Shown in pieces: positions 11,601 through 23,059 of a stretch of 64,000 nt of DNA. The notes beneath the pieces are model-generated. The model did not search any database. It was not told the origin of the DNA and worked only from the letters and a program-made list of their open reading frames with translations. The translations under genes and the position numbers were made by a program. The DNA comes from Dillenia suffruticosa (taxonomy: Eukaryota > Streptophyta > Magnoliopsida > Dilleniales > Dilleniaceae), in the NCBI GenBank assembly GCA_033439265.1, contig JAVTVX010000031.1, positions 14,607,001 through 14,671,000 on the forward strand. Reading direction: 5' to 3'. Numbering within the stretch: the stretch's first letter is position 1; every line of letters begins with the position of its first letter.

Positions 11601-13775
11601 TCCTGTGGCTTTTCCTGATATTCCAAATTGTCCTGAATTTCCTTCCACATAGGATTACATGTCATTGTCAAGAAAATGTCTGGTTTTCCATATTTTTGAA
11701 CCAAAGCCATAGCATCTAAATATCGTCGTCTCATATCTCGCGGGCCACCAATAAAAGAAGCAGGCAGTATTATCCTGCGACCAACCTGACGACCCTGTGT
11801 CTGACCAAGTGATATACTGTCTAAGACTCCTTGTAGAATCTCTGTTCTGATTTCTTTTTGTTTGTTTCTGTAAAATTCAAGTCTGGATGTTTCTATTTTA
11901 ATGTGGGTACCTACGACAAACTGTTGCAGCAGTCTAAGAGTATGTAATAACATAGAGTTGTCGTTATTTCTTATCTGAAGTCTGTAGCAGTAGTATTCTC
12001 TTGCTGAAACAGCATGCTGTCCATATTTGTTTTTCTGAACGACTAAAAAAATAAAAATGTAAATAAGGGGAAAATATCCCTGCTATAAGAATGGGAAGAG
12101 TAGGACAAAGATTAAAGCACCCACCTGTTTCTTCCAAGTTTAATAAATCGGTTGGATGTTCGATTGAGAAAGGATCGATGTTACAATCAGGGAGATCTGT
12201 GCATCTTCCTTTTTTATATAACCTCTTAATGCCATGATGCCATCCTGATTCCCCTCTAGGAAACAAAAGAGGATACTGCAAAGGATCATAGCACGCGTAA
12301 TACGGTTGGACTCGATAGCTCGAGTTGGAATGACTGTAAACCTGGATGTGAGGGAGTGAATTAACAGGTTCTTCTGTTTCGGTCCAAATGGCAGCAACCT
12401 CGGAAGCAGTGGGAAGATTATAGACACGTTGATCCAATGTTGGATAACAGTTTAGGATAATTTTATAATCCTGTAGATCATGAAGATATCTCAAGTCCCT
12501 GAAAAATCTTGCATAAGGATTGTGGGAAAGAACGTCAAGAAGGAACCGCAAATTGTTTGGTCTCAATTTGTCAGAGTTTTTAGTCCTCGTCCTTACAGCT
12601 TCATCTGTATCATAAAAATACAGTTGAATTCCACATGCCTTGTCCCCTGATGGCACCAAACTGTCCAGCATATGATAAACTTGTCCCTGTACGCGGAAAG
12701 TATAAACTCCATGCCTGTTTTTTGTAAGCTCCTTATCATATTTTGCGGCATACGATGTAAAAGCCAGATTATTATTATACGTACGGATATTTTTACGAAA
12801 GTGTTCACATTGTTCATCATGCCCAACAATCAGGTGCTTAAGAGAATAAGGCATTGTTGGCTCTACTATAGATATCTCTCCTGTACGACAGCAAAATGAT
12901 GGGGGTTCCAAATAAAATCGTTTAGCGGAACAAAATTCACACTCCGGAGCATCAGGAAGTATAAAGGTTTCCTGCGGGATATTCTTCAATAGAGAGTAGT
13001 TTGTCTTCTTCACTCGACGAGCTACAATTCCTTTTAAATTCAAGGATTGTGTTAGGCTTAAATCATAGAGGCAGTAAATTAAGCAGAAAATGTGCATAGC
13101 CGAACAATAATGAAAGCAGTTTATATAGGATTCAAATCGTAGAGGCAAGAATGTGAGGTAGTATATGTTTGATATGGATAACCATCAGAAGACACAAAAA
13201 GTCTTTTCTGAAAACTGTGAAAATGAGGGAGGGGGAAATTAGTTACATGCATAGACATTTGTTTTTTCTATTTTGGAAAGCAGCGATGAGTAATTTATAA
13301 CCACATACACAATTTTGTGAGCACTAAATACGAAGAAGAAAAGTAAGTATAAGCAACGATTAAACGGTTTAATTTATGGGATAGTATTTGAAAGGTTTAA
13401 AATTAAGAGGACAAAGTAGAAAACAGAAAGCCGAAGATATCTAAAAGACTTGCCCGTTGGAGTAGAAGACGATGGAGCTGTTGGATCCAAGTGAGGCGCT
13501 GGAGCAAAAGAAGTTTGGTCATTTTGATCAATGGAGATGGCATGACTAACTGGTTCAATAGAGTTGTCACCATGTACACCATCAACGGTGTAACCTGTAT
13601 CCTCAGTATTAAGAAAATCGCTTGTATTTCTCTGAATGCGAATTTCATTATTATTATTTCTATTTCGTCTTGCAGCATAGGCCTCTCGACGACGGCGTAA
13701 AAGTTCATCTTTTTTATGTTGTGCCATTTGCGCATATCGCTTACGTCGTTCTGCATTTTTATCGATTTTATCCAT
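8616..13775 (-). CDS. Helitron RepHel: rolling-circle replicase fused to PIF1-like helicase
   Basis: Nicks and joins DNA at Helitron ends (Rep) and unwinds it (superfamily 1B helicase) during rolling-circle transposition. Predicted exons 13,775-13,450, 13,056-12,125, 12,042-9,423 and 9,327-8,616 have GT-AG introns in phases 2, 1 and 2 and give 1,529 residues without a stop. Residues 1-110 are basic and low complexity (RRKRYAQMAQHKKDELLRRR). The Helitron N-terminal domain follows (VYTFRVQGQVYHML, YYACYDPLQYPLLFPRGESG). The HUH motif FPHAHLLL has His612 and His614. The catalytic tyrosines are Y745 and Y749 (KYLYKYVFKG). The helicase has Walker A GPGGTGKT (1,090-1,097), a DEAS box (WDEASMAKR), GGDFRQ, and the C-terminal NKSQGQTLDYVGIY and YVALSRA motifs. 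All key residues are present and the length is usual for plant RepHel. The N-terminal exon join is the least certain. Confidence 0.9.
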
Positions 13776-15084
13776 GTTTCTATGGGATCACGAAAAAAAA
13801 CAGCAAAGTATGAAAATGAAAGAGGGTAATAACAAAGTGTAGAGTTAGAGTTAGAAGAGCCGTAAAGTATAAAATCAAGAATATAATCAGAACAATAGGA
13901 AAAAGGAAAAATGTCATAGAGAAATGTCAGATAACACACGGTGTTTCTAGAGGTGCATATCACTATTGATATGTTGAGCACAAGAATTTCAAAGTATGCA
14001 ATCATATTGTAAAATCTGTAGGAGTAAAGTTACCTGGTTGCAGAAAACAATGCTAAGTAGAATCGGGATGGTGGATATTGAAGCGTATAGCACACGGAAA
14101 AAAGCTAACAGGAAATAGAGAGCACAAACACTGCAAAACACATAAACAGAAGAAAATAAGATAAAAGGAGAAAGAATCGAAGGGAAGAAATTAGCTAGGC
14201 ATCAACAGAAAAAGCATCATACATATAACAAACGAAACAGGGAAAAATAAAGAAAGGGGGTTGCAAGGATTAGCAGGAAGGAAAAAGCACCTGTCAAAAA
14301 AAGAAGACAGTAAGAAGGAAGAAGGTGATGAACGTTTTAAAAAAAAACAGAGAGGAAGTGTATCTTGAAAAATAAAGAGCACTCAGACTAAATGCTGAGT
14401 AATGTAAGAATTTTTTTTTTTTTGCGGTACAGCAACACGATGACAATTTAATAAATCTCGTATTAGTTCGAGACGTGTAAAGAAAGATGTTTACTTCTAG
14501 GAGAAAAACAAATTTGTTTTTTCCCAATTTGTTTTTGTGGTTATGTCCACAGAATGGACTTTGATGTCTCGAATGCATAGTGCTGATTGCGTGTTTAGAA
14601 CAGAAATGACAAGACATACATGTTTATTACCACACGTAAGAACAGAAACACGATTTATATATATTGATATCTCACATGATTGATTTATCCGTCGATTTAT
14701 TTATTATTAAGTAAGATAAAAAGAAACACTGAAACACATACGATATATAGCTATGATTGTTAATTATATCTTTGCGAACGGTTCGAAACAACAAGATAGC
14801 ATAACACCGTCGGTTGGTGATAACACGCAACAACAACCAGTGCTGTTGATTTTTTGTGTGGATAGATATTTTTTTATTGTGATTGTAAATATCTGAAAAA
14901 TAATCTAAACCTGGCGTGGTAAGCAGAGTCGTCTACTTGTGCAATTCAGTAGAGGTAAACGGTTTTGGTGCCGAGCTTGTGCTGTATGGGAGAAGATATA
15001 GTGTTGCTAAAGAAAAGAATACATAGTTTAGCTAAATAGGAGAAGCACGGAGTTGCGGTGGATATCAAAAAAAACGTCCGGTTT
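13776..15084. other. region upstream of RepHel, no gene seen
   Basis: AT-rich, with short open frames only. It should contain the RepHel promoter and leader. An A/T run at 14,408-14,423 and purine-rich stretches around 14,150-14,400 are all that stand out. Confidence 0.45.
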
Positions 15085-16202
15085 TGTTATGGTCGTGCTA
15101 CGCAGTGGATTCACGAGTCCTGAATTGTAGCAGAACTACAGGTTCATGCTTCAGCTATGCAGCGGCACTACATGGTTCATGGTTCTCCTATGTAGCGGGA
15201 CCACATGGTTCATGATTCTGCTATGTAGCGGGACCACATGGTTCTGCTATGTAGCGGGAGCACATGGTTCATGGTTCTGTTATGCAGGGGGACCACATGG
15301 TTCTGCTATGTAGCGGGACCACATGGTTCTGCTATGTAGCGGGACCACATGGTTCTGCTATGTAGCGGGAGCCCCACATGGTTCTGCTATGCAGCGGGAG
15401 CACATGGTTCATGGTTCTGCTATGTAGCGGGACCACATGGTTCTGCTATGTAACAGGACCCCATGGCTCATGGTTCTGCTATGCAGGGGGACCACATGGT
15501 TCTGCTATGCAGGGGGACCACATGGTTCTGCTATGTAGCGGGAGCACATGGTTCATGGTTCTGCTATGCAGGGGGACCACATGGTTCTGCTATGTAGCGG
15601 GGCCACATGGTTCTGCTATGTAGCGGGAGCACATGGCTCATGGTTCTGCTATGCACGGGGACCACATGGTTCTGCTATGTAGCGGGGCCACATGGTTCTG
15701 CTATGTAGCGGGAGCACATGGTTCATGGTTCTGCTATGTAGCGGGACCACATGGTTCTGCTATGTAGCGGGAGCACATGGTTCATGGTTCTGCTATGTAG
15801 CGGGAGCACACGGTTCATGGTTCTGCTATGTAACGGGACCACATGGTTCTGCTATGTAGCGGGACCACATGGTTCTGCTATGTAACGTGGCCACATGGTT
15901 CTACTATGTAGCGGGAGCACACGGTTCATGGTTCTGCTATGCAGGGGGACCACATGGTTCTGCTATGTAGCGGGAGCACATGGTTCATGGTTCTGCTATG
16001 TAGCGGGACCACATGGTTCTGCTATGTAGCGGGACCACATGGTTCTGCTATGTAGCGGGGCCACATGGTTCTGTTATGTAGCGGGAGCACACGGTTCATG
16101 GTTCTGCTATGCAGGGGGACCACATGGTTCTGCTATGTAGCGGGACCACATGGTTCTGCTATGTAGCGGGGCCACATGGTTCTGCTATGTAGCGGGACCA
16201 CG
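15085..16202. repeat. palindromic 26-bp tandem array (zone 3, largest)
   Basis: Roughly 35-40 copies of a 26-bp unit built from GGTTCTGCTATGTAGCGGG and ACCACAT. Recurrent variants insert a second CATGGTTCATGG start or change TAGCGGG to CAGGGGG. Copies are highly similar, so the array is young or homogenised. The reading frames inside it repeat the same few residues and carry no protein signature. It lies between the RepHel start and the element's 5' end. Confidence 0.9.
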
Positions 16203-16204
16203 TG

Positions 16205-16820
16205 AAACGCAAGACCACCCAACCACTCTTTGATAGTGACCACTCCTAGAGAAATAATTGTAAGAACTGCTACACAAACGTTGAATGGCAGAATCTCATA
16301 CCAGAAACTTTGACGTCTCCAACAGTGTATCACGAGTCGAGGACGAAAGGTTACGACACATACGTAGTAAGCGCAAAAGGTGACGACAGAAAGACAAAAC
16401 ATAGAGAACAATTTTTTGTTTTGTTTTTTTTTTTTTTTTAAGTTAACAGAGAAGAGGAATCGGTGTCTTCAATATACGGTCTCCATCGGGTGTTCACGAG
16501 AAGAAAGGTTGCAACATATCTGCGTTCAAGACAAGAGGCCACAAGAGGGACACCATATCATTGTCACTAACATTCACATTTCTTCTGTGAAAGAATAAGC
16601 AACGGAATCATTCTGTGTTCAGGACGAGATGATAGAACACACCGAAACAATATATGAAGATTAGAGATGACTTTTTACGTTACAATAACCAATCATTCCA
16701 AAACAGGCGACATACACGTCCCCCCAACCACTCCCTGATAGGAACCACTCCCACATAATTAAGCGCAAGAACCGGCACAGGGACTTTGAATGTCAGAATA
16801 CGATCCCGAAAATCTCATAT
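16205..16820. repeat. diverged direct duplication
   Basis: The segment around 16,205-16,320 (CAACCACTCTTTGATAG, GACCACTCC, GAATGGCAGAATC) recurs at about 16,712-16,810 (CAACCACTCCCTGATAG, AACCACTCC, GAATGTCAGAATA) about 500 bp on. No coding signature. A T-run lies at about 16,415-16,440. Confidence 0.55.
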
Positions 16821-17399
16821 GATCAGTAACATCACACATAATTAACCCATATGTCTTTTCCGAGGCTATGTATCCAGGGACAGTACCTGCATCGAAGATC
16901 GCTTATGCATCCCGATACTCAGTTGTATACATCAGAATAGAAGTTTATCTATGTAGCACAACAGGACAAGCCCTGCATATGGCAACACAAGGAAAAGTAT
17001 AGTCATGTAGTGTACGACTATATAATGTTCCACAACAGGATATTGCTAAACCACTTCTAAACCACTTCTAATATTTTTCGGACATACCACGCATATATCT
17101 TTTTGTTTTTAATTCAGGAAATTGAATCAAAAAAACCAAAGAGTTATAAAAAAAAATCGAAAATGCAATATCTATAAATCCTATCCAAACACAATCCAAA
17201 TGGAATATCTGTAAGAGGAATAAATGTTTGAAATCTAAAAACACCGAAAACCATAAAAAGAAATAAAATCTCTTGATATCACATTATATTATAATACCAT
17301 AAATTCTATAATTAGATGGATACAGTCATCGGTTGCGCAGAGAAACGTAGGTCTACAATGCGCACACCCACGGTGTACTCCGAAGAGAAGTACCATTTA
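16821..17399. other. Helitron interior, nothing recognised
   Basis: AT-rich from about 17,050 to 17,310, with no gene, tRNA or clear repeat seen. Confidence 0.4.
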
Positions 17400-18960
17400 G
17401 GTCTGTACTGGGCAGAACCACGTAGGCCTGTGCAGCGTAGGACCACGCGATCGCGCGCTGCCAGGCATGCGATTCTAAACCGTGCAGAACCAGACGGTTC
17501 TGGGCACTGCAGAACTACTTCGAATCATGCACAACCGTCCTTGAACAGAACAACGCGGATCTGCCCGGCCAACCACGGTGGTTGTGGGCTAGCAACCACG
17601 TAATTCTTCATTTTGAGAGCAGAACTACCTTAAGTCATCCAGAGCAGGCATTCCATAGAACCACGGAGTTTTGTTATATCGCAGAACAACGCCATACACC
17701 GCAGAGCAGAACCACGGAGCTTTGCCATATTGCAGAACCTGATGATACGCACCGCAACGTAGTTTTGGAAAGCTACGGTATGCAATCCCCACGACATGGT
17801 TCTGCGGAACAGGAGAACAATTTCGTCCGCCTCCCGAGTCCTGCTATACAGTAGGGCCACACCGTTCTTCCTGGAAAAGTTATTTCTGCCACGTCGCAGA
17901 ACCACGTCATCCTGTCGAACAGCGCAACCACAGGGTTCTGCCATGGACGCAGCAGAACCTCATGGTTCTGCTTCGAATGTTCCGCTATATCACAGAAACG
18001 GCTTGTTCTCCATAGCACAGAACAGTAGGATATGCCATCTAGCATAACCTTGTAGTTCCACACCGCAGAAGTACGCAGTCCTCTTTTGTAAATAAATTTC
18101 GAATGTACACAATGGTTTGTTATATTTTTACTTTTGAGCCTTCATGAAATCCCTCGCTCATTAAATATCAAATGTCACCTTCGTTGCATTTTTAAAACCA
18201 TCCTGCGTAGCAGAACCACACGGTTCGCGGTATAGGCCCTGCCACACAGCATAACAGTTTGTTTGACCATGCAGCAGAACGGCAGGAGCAATCAACCAAT
18301 CGATTACAACATTTAAAATGACATCCTTCCTTAAATCCGAACACAACATCAGAGCAGCTTTTTTTTTTGGATCTTTAAATAACGATGCACTTATTTTTTT
18401 CTTAGCTTTAATTCCTCTCCTTTGTGGATTTTCTTGCCTATCAAATATCTAACCCTGTGAACATTAATATCTTCACAGGAAATTCAACCACAACACAAAA
18501 AGATGTAGCATTTTTTAACCAAGCGTTGTTTTTTTTTTAAATATATCTTCAGTTCATGTCTCCAATGAATGCGCTCACGCCAAATCTCCATTTTTCTCGA
18601 CATTAATATTCCTGTCCCGGGACCTCGCGGGAAAAATTGTTTAACCGTTACCACACAGCAGGACGGAAAAGTTCAAGCACGTAGCAGAACCGTCTTGTTC
18701 TGCTTCACGAGGTTAGTTCAGCAGCCTCGCAGAACCACATATTTCTGGCGCATAGCGGAACCACAGTTCTGCTATGCACCAAGCCACATGTTTCCGTTCT
18801 GCGCAGAACAACGCGGTTCTGCTCAGCATGCTCAGACGCACAGCAAAACCACACAGACCTGTTACACACGGAAAACTCATATTCGTACAAGGCCATGCTT
18901 CTATCGCTCTGTCCACGGAGGGCAAATGCTCCACGCAGATCGCACAGTTCCTTCGGAAGA
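17400..18960. repeat. old, diverged palindromic-repeat zone (zone 4)
   Basis: Scattered GGTTCTGC, GCAGAACCAC and AGCAGAACC words, many as inverted pairs, at 17,410-18,070, 18,195-18,290 and 18,640-18,850. They clearly derive from the same core as zones 1-3 but are much more mutated. The open frames here are rich in Arg/Thr/His and repeat-derived. An AT-rich island (18,075-18,180 and 18,350-18,560) separates the clusters. Confidence 0.65.
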
Positions 18961-19221
18961 AGTAAAACAATAAAGATTGTCAGAGCATAAAATTTGCCGT
19001 TTTCATTTCTTGCCTTCATTGAAGAATTCTTCCGCGAGACAACGTTTTGGCCACAAGGTTTTTAACACACAAAATACCCGCAAACCAACAACGGCAAGAC
19101 GACATCTCTTAAACCAGGACACAATATTAAACCCTAACACCAAAAGCAACCGCAAGAGCACGCAACACCGCAAGATCCCGGATATGGCAATGGCCTGGAG
19201 AACCACCCATTGAGCCGGTGA

Positions 19222-20165
19222 AGTGCAGAGGTACAAACCTGTTGATTCCATGAGGATTGCTTCTGATAGCTGGTTAACTTACATCGATCGAGTCCCATTG
19301 TTCCCTAGCCCACGCGAAAAGCACAGCAAACCAATACAACATAACCAGCGATCAGAACAATCCCCAAAGAACCAACACGTGTGCAGCTCTCCACTCCTCC
19401 GGGTCCATGCGGTTCTCCATTCACAGTCCGCCCAACACCTGCACAATGGCTGCAGAAACAAACCTGCACCTTGCCAGCCCTGCACCAAATCCATGCGCCA
19501 TCCGTCAACGTGGACGTCCAGTAGCTCTGCAAACACCCCATAAGCAGCAACGTACCCTCCCTGCGGAGACACCTACAAGAAGCAGCAAAAAAAACCCCAA
19601 TCAAAATAAGCCAAACATCCCAAAAGAGGACATAAAACATCCCAAAACAGGGAAAACAAATACAAGCCCTCAACACAGAAAGAACATAGCAACAGTACGC
19701 CTGTTAATACCATGAGGATTGCTTCTCATAGCTGGTTAACTTACGTCGAAGGAATCCCAATGTTCCTTAGCCCACGCGAAAAGCACAGCCAATCAATCCA
19801 ACATAACCAGCCATCAAAACAATCCCCAATGAATCAACACGTGTGCAGCTCTCCACACCTCCGGGTCCATGCGATTCTCCATTCATAGTCCGCCCAACAC
19901 CTGCACAATGGCTGCAGAAACAAGCCTGCACCTTGACACCCTGTACCAAATCCATGCGCGCTCCGTCACTCTGGACGTCCAGTAGCTCTGCAAACATCCC
20001 ATAAGCAGCAAGGTACCCTCCCTGCCGAGGCACCTACAAGAAGTAGCTAAACAAAGCCCAATCAAAATAAACCAAACATCCCAAAAGAGAGGAGAAAACA
20101 TCCCAAAACAGGGAAAATAAACACAAACCCTGAACGCAAAGGAAAATAGCAACAGTAAACCCAAC
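19222..20165. repeat. tandem duplication of an approximately 475-bp segment
   Basis: Copy 1 (about 19,235-19,695) and copy 2 (about 19,710-20,165) share CCATGAGGATTGCTTCT, AGCTGGTTAACTTAC, CAACACGTGTGCAGCTCTCC, CAACACCTGCACAATGGCTG and CCAAACATCCCAAAAGAG in the same order with scattered mismatches. No coding signature on either strand. It belongs to the element's 5' region. Confidence 0.8.
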
Positions 20166-20340
20166 CGCGCATCATCAGCAACATAGAAAAGCGGATCGCA
20201 TAAAGAATGGGAAAAAGGTCGGAGCTGAACGTCTACATCCCCACCCCCCAGAGAGAAACCTCTATACCGAAAGCAAAAGCAAACCATCACAACAGACAAG
20301 TATAACCTCCGCAACGCATCCCAAAACAGGGGAAAAACGC

Positions 20341-21530
20341 ACCAACCCTGAACAAAGAGGAAGAGGATAAATATATTCGCCACACTGGGAAACTCTGCAA
20401 GAGAAAAGCTCAGTGGCCATCTCCAACAACACCCTGAACGACAGTCCCGCACCACTCACAGAGACAAACCTTCAAAAAGGAAAAACAAAAAGAGAAACCA
20501 TCAAAACAGAGAGAAGAAGAAAACAAAATCCGCCATAATCGGGCCTTTAAAAAGGAACACAAAGACAAGCCATCACACCAGTGAAGAGAAGAGAAGAAGA
20601 AGAAGAGAAGAGAAACTGCGACAATCAATACCTGAAACCGGACCGATCCACTCGCCCGACTCAGAGAGCGAGATAAAACGCACCAACCCTGAACAAAGAG
20701 GAAGAGGATAAATATATTCGCCACACTGGGGGAACTCTGCAAGAGAAAAGCTCGGTGGCAATCTCCAACAACACCCTGAACAATAGTCCAAGGCAAACGA
20801 TCACAACAGACAAGTATAACCTCCGCAATGCATCCCAAAACAGGGGAAAAACGCACCAACCCTGAACAAAGAGGAAGAGGATAAATATATTCGCCAGACT
20901 GGGAAACTCTGCAAGAGAACCGCTCAGTGGGCATCTCCAACAACACCCTGAACAACAGTCCCGCACGACTCACAGAGACAAACCTTCAAAAAGGAAAAAC
21001 AAAAAGAGAGACCATCAAAACAGAGAGGAGAACAAAAGTAAAACCGCCATAATCGGACCTTTAAAAAGGGACACAAAGACAAACCATCACACCAGCGAAG
21101 AGAAGAAAAGAAGAAGAAGAGAAGAGAAACTGGCACAATCAATACCTGAAACCGGATCGATCCACTTGCCCCACTCAGAGAGCGAGATAAAACGCACCAA
21201 CCCTGAACAAAGAGGAAGAGGATAAATATATTCGCCACACTGGGGAACTCTGCAAGAGAAAAGCTCGGTGGGCATCTCCAACAACACCCTGAACAACAGT
21301 CCCGCACGACCTACAGAGACAAACCTTCAAAAACGAAAAACAAAAAGAGAAACCATCTAAACAGATAGAAGAAGAAAAGGAAAACCGGCATCATCGGACC
21401 TTTAAAAAGGAACACAAAAACAAACCATCACATGAGCGAAGAGAAGAGAAGAAGAAGAAGACAAGAGAAACTGCCACAATCAATACCTGAAACCGGACCG
21501 ATCCACTCGCCCCATTCAGAGAGCGAGATA
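20341..21530. repeat. composite tandem repeat, about 514-bp higher-order unit
   Basis: ACCAACCCTGAACAAAGAGG starts at 20,341, 20,682, 20,855 and about 21,196, so spacings alternate 341 and 173 bp and sum to about 514 bp. The long sub-unit carries TTTAAAAAGG, GAGAAGAGAAGAAGAAG, CAATCAATACCTGAAACCGG and CCACTCGCCC. The short one carries a truncated version. On the minus strand it is T/C-rich with splice-like CTCTTGCAG words, consistent with a repeated leader or promoter segment of the Helitron; that role is inference. Confidence 0.8.
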
Positions 21531-21879
21531 CAAAGAAAGAGAGCACCCGTCCTGCTTTTGTCAAGAGATGAGAACAGAAGACACAGCAAACAAAAATGAA
21601 GACGCAAAGGTCTAATCACAACGAGTACGAGTCCTCTCAACCACTGCAGACACGTCTTCCGCGAGATCTAGAACCAAATCTGGTTGATTAAGATCTCCGA
21701 TAATGACAACAGACAAAGACAAACAACATAAGAAAGAGAAAGGACAGGAGAAAGAGGGGACAAAAGCAAAGAACGACAACAAAACAAACAGCTCCACCTC
21801 ACCAACGACGACAAGGAAACAACGGGCCACATAAGCTCCACCTCACCAACGACCAATCACCCCGCGCCAATTGGAGGAC
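21531..21879. other. Helitron 5' subterminal region
   Basis: Purine-rich on the plus strand. A short repeat CACCTCACCAACGACGA / CACCTCACCAACGACCA occurs at about 21,797 and 21,839. No gene seen. Confidence 0.4.
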
Positions 21880-21947
21880 GACGAAATCCAGGTGGCTGGG
21901 GGTCTTTCACGCTTATATCTATATTGTTAATAATTAATGAGAGAGAG
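21880..21947 (-). other. candidate Helitron 5' terminus
   Basis: On the minus strand TCTCATTAATTATTAAC, then an AT-rich stretch (AATATAGATATAAG) and GACCCCCAGCCACCTGG. A TC start followed by TTAATTATTAA-type sequence is what I would expect for this class. It sits in a CT run shared with the flanking LTR, so the exact first base is ambiguous and the usual preceding A is not seen. Confidence 0.5.
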
Positions 21948-22205
21948 AAAGTCGCTTCTCTCTATTCCTTGTGGGACAAGTCACAATAAATCTCCAACTT
22001 GGTGAGTCGCATTATTAACAAATAATGGAACAAGTCACAACAAATCTCCAACTGATTCACCTATTTATATACAAACTATCTATTTATATACAATTTTGAG
22101 GAGATTGACCTTATAAAAAATCAACGTGAGATGTGGGATTTGAATCATAAGAGAGAGAAAGTCCCTTCTCTCTATTCGATGTGGGACAAGCCACAAAATA
22201 CCTCC
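21941..22205 (-). repeat. copia LTR fragments in inverted orientation
   Basis: On the minus strand a first partial copy (22,205-22,080) carries GTCCCACATCGAATAGAGAG. A second starts TGTTAATAATGCGACTC at 22,020 and ends at the Helitron boundary after GACTTTCTCTCTC. Both match the LTR piece at 284-502, which reads on the other strand. Confidence 0.65.
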
Positions 22206-22276
22206 TTTTGGTAATGATAAAATATAGGGTGTGTGAATAGTGCTGCTGTGAAATGGTTTGCAAGATTGATGGTCGA

Positions 22277-22303
22277 TAGAGAGAGAGAGAGAGAGAGAGA
22301 GAG
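22277..22303. repeat. (GA)n microsatellite
   Basis: Uninterrupted GA dinucleotide run of about 13 units. Confidence 0.9.
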
Positions 22304-22932
22304 GCGGACAGAATATAAAGGCCACTGGTATTGATTTCAGGATTGTTTTAATAATTCACATAGATACCAATACCCACGAGTCAATATTACCAATTGAATG
22401 CTTAATATTATCAATTGAAGGCCTAATATTACCACTCGAAAATCTAACCTTACCAAAAATAGTAAGTGGTATCATTTAAGGATATCTGAGTGATAAGATT
22501 AGATGTGTTCAAGTAGTAACTCTAAACCTTCAAATCATAACATCAAGCCTTCAAACAATATTGTTAGGGCTTCAAGAGATTAACTCCTATGAGTATTGAT
22601 ATCATGGGCACTGTAGAAATTCCCTATGTTTTCTAGTGAGTTTGACCAGGTTTATATTCTAAGACATTGGAGCCAAAATTAGAATAGTCCGACTCCTACT
22701 CCTGTAAGGATTGGATGGAATCTTATTCCCAGGATTCTATAAGATTTTTCTAGTGGATCAATATGCTTTATTAGCTTTTGAAAATCTTTCTTGTGCATGC
22801 ATTTTGAGTTATAATGGAGCCCTAGTTGCCAAATTGAGTCTTATGTATGCTTTAAAAAACCTTATTGGGTAGAAGATTAGATGCCTAAGATATCCATTCT
22901 TTACATTGGGAATGGTGTTATTTTTACACAAA
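22304..22932. other. AT-rich host DNA left of the gypsy element
   Basis: Contains a short tandem repeat at about 22,383-22,450: three or four 21-22-bp copies of TAATATTACCAATTGAA-type units. Otherwise no gene or named element is seen. Confidence 0.5.
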
Positions 22933-22937
22933 CTGTC
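22933..22937. repeat. 5-bp target-site duplication, left copy
   Basis: CTGTC immediately before the 5' LTR, repeated exactly after the 3' LTR at 33,448-33,452. Five bases is the usual size for Ty3/gypsy insertions. Confidence 0.9.
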
Positions 22938-23017
22938 TGTAACACTGCACAAAAAAAAAAAAATAAAAATAAAAAAATTTGGGGCTTAAAAGCCCTAATT
23001 TCCCTTTTCTTCCCACA

Positions 23018-23059
<42 letters not shown>

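Larger units (their letters stand above)
503..21942 (-). mobile_element. giant Helitron, apparently autonomous
   Basis: A rolling-circle DNA transposon of about 21.4 kb read on the minus strand. The 3' end at 503 is well defined: CTAG preceded by 6 nt and a perfect 10-bp hairpin, with a flanking base that gives the expected host T. The 5' end is less sure: on the minus strand it reads TCTCATTAATTATTAAC near 21,940-21,947, inside a CT run. Cargo, from 5' to 3' on the minus strand: about 8 kb of tandem and palindromic repeats, RepHel (13,775-8,616), a two-B3-domain gene (7,380-6,327), then an opposite-strand PF04195-like gene (3,177-5,221) and more palindromes. Plant autonomous Helitrons are often well under this size, so the length is unusual. 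The inverted copia pieces on the two flanks do not fit a simple insertion into one LTR, so the right boundary needs confirming. Confidence 0.72.

Noticed and set aside
15085-16202. CRISPR-like array of regular palindromic repeats
   Set aside because: There are no unique spacers between units, and the setting is a plant transposon; this is a tandem minisatellite.
18569-21860. Many Cys/Trp/Leu-rich minus-strand frames of 60-190 codons
   Set aside because: They coincide with tandem repeats and differ by frameshifts between copies; no conserved domain. A replication protein A gene, expected in some plant Helitrons, was sought here and not found.
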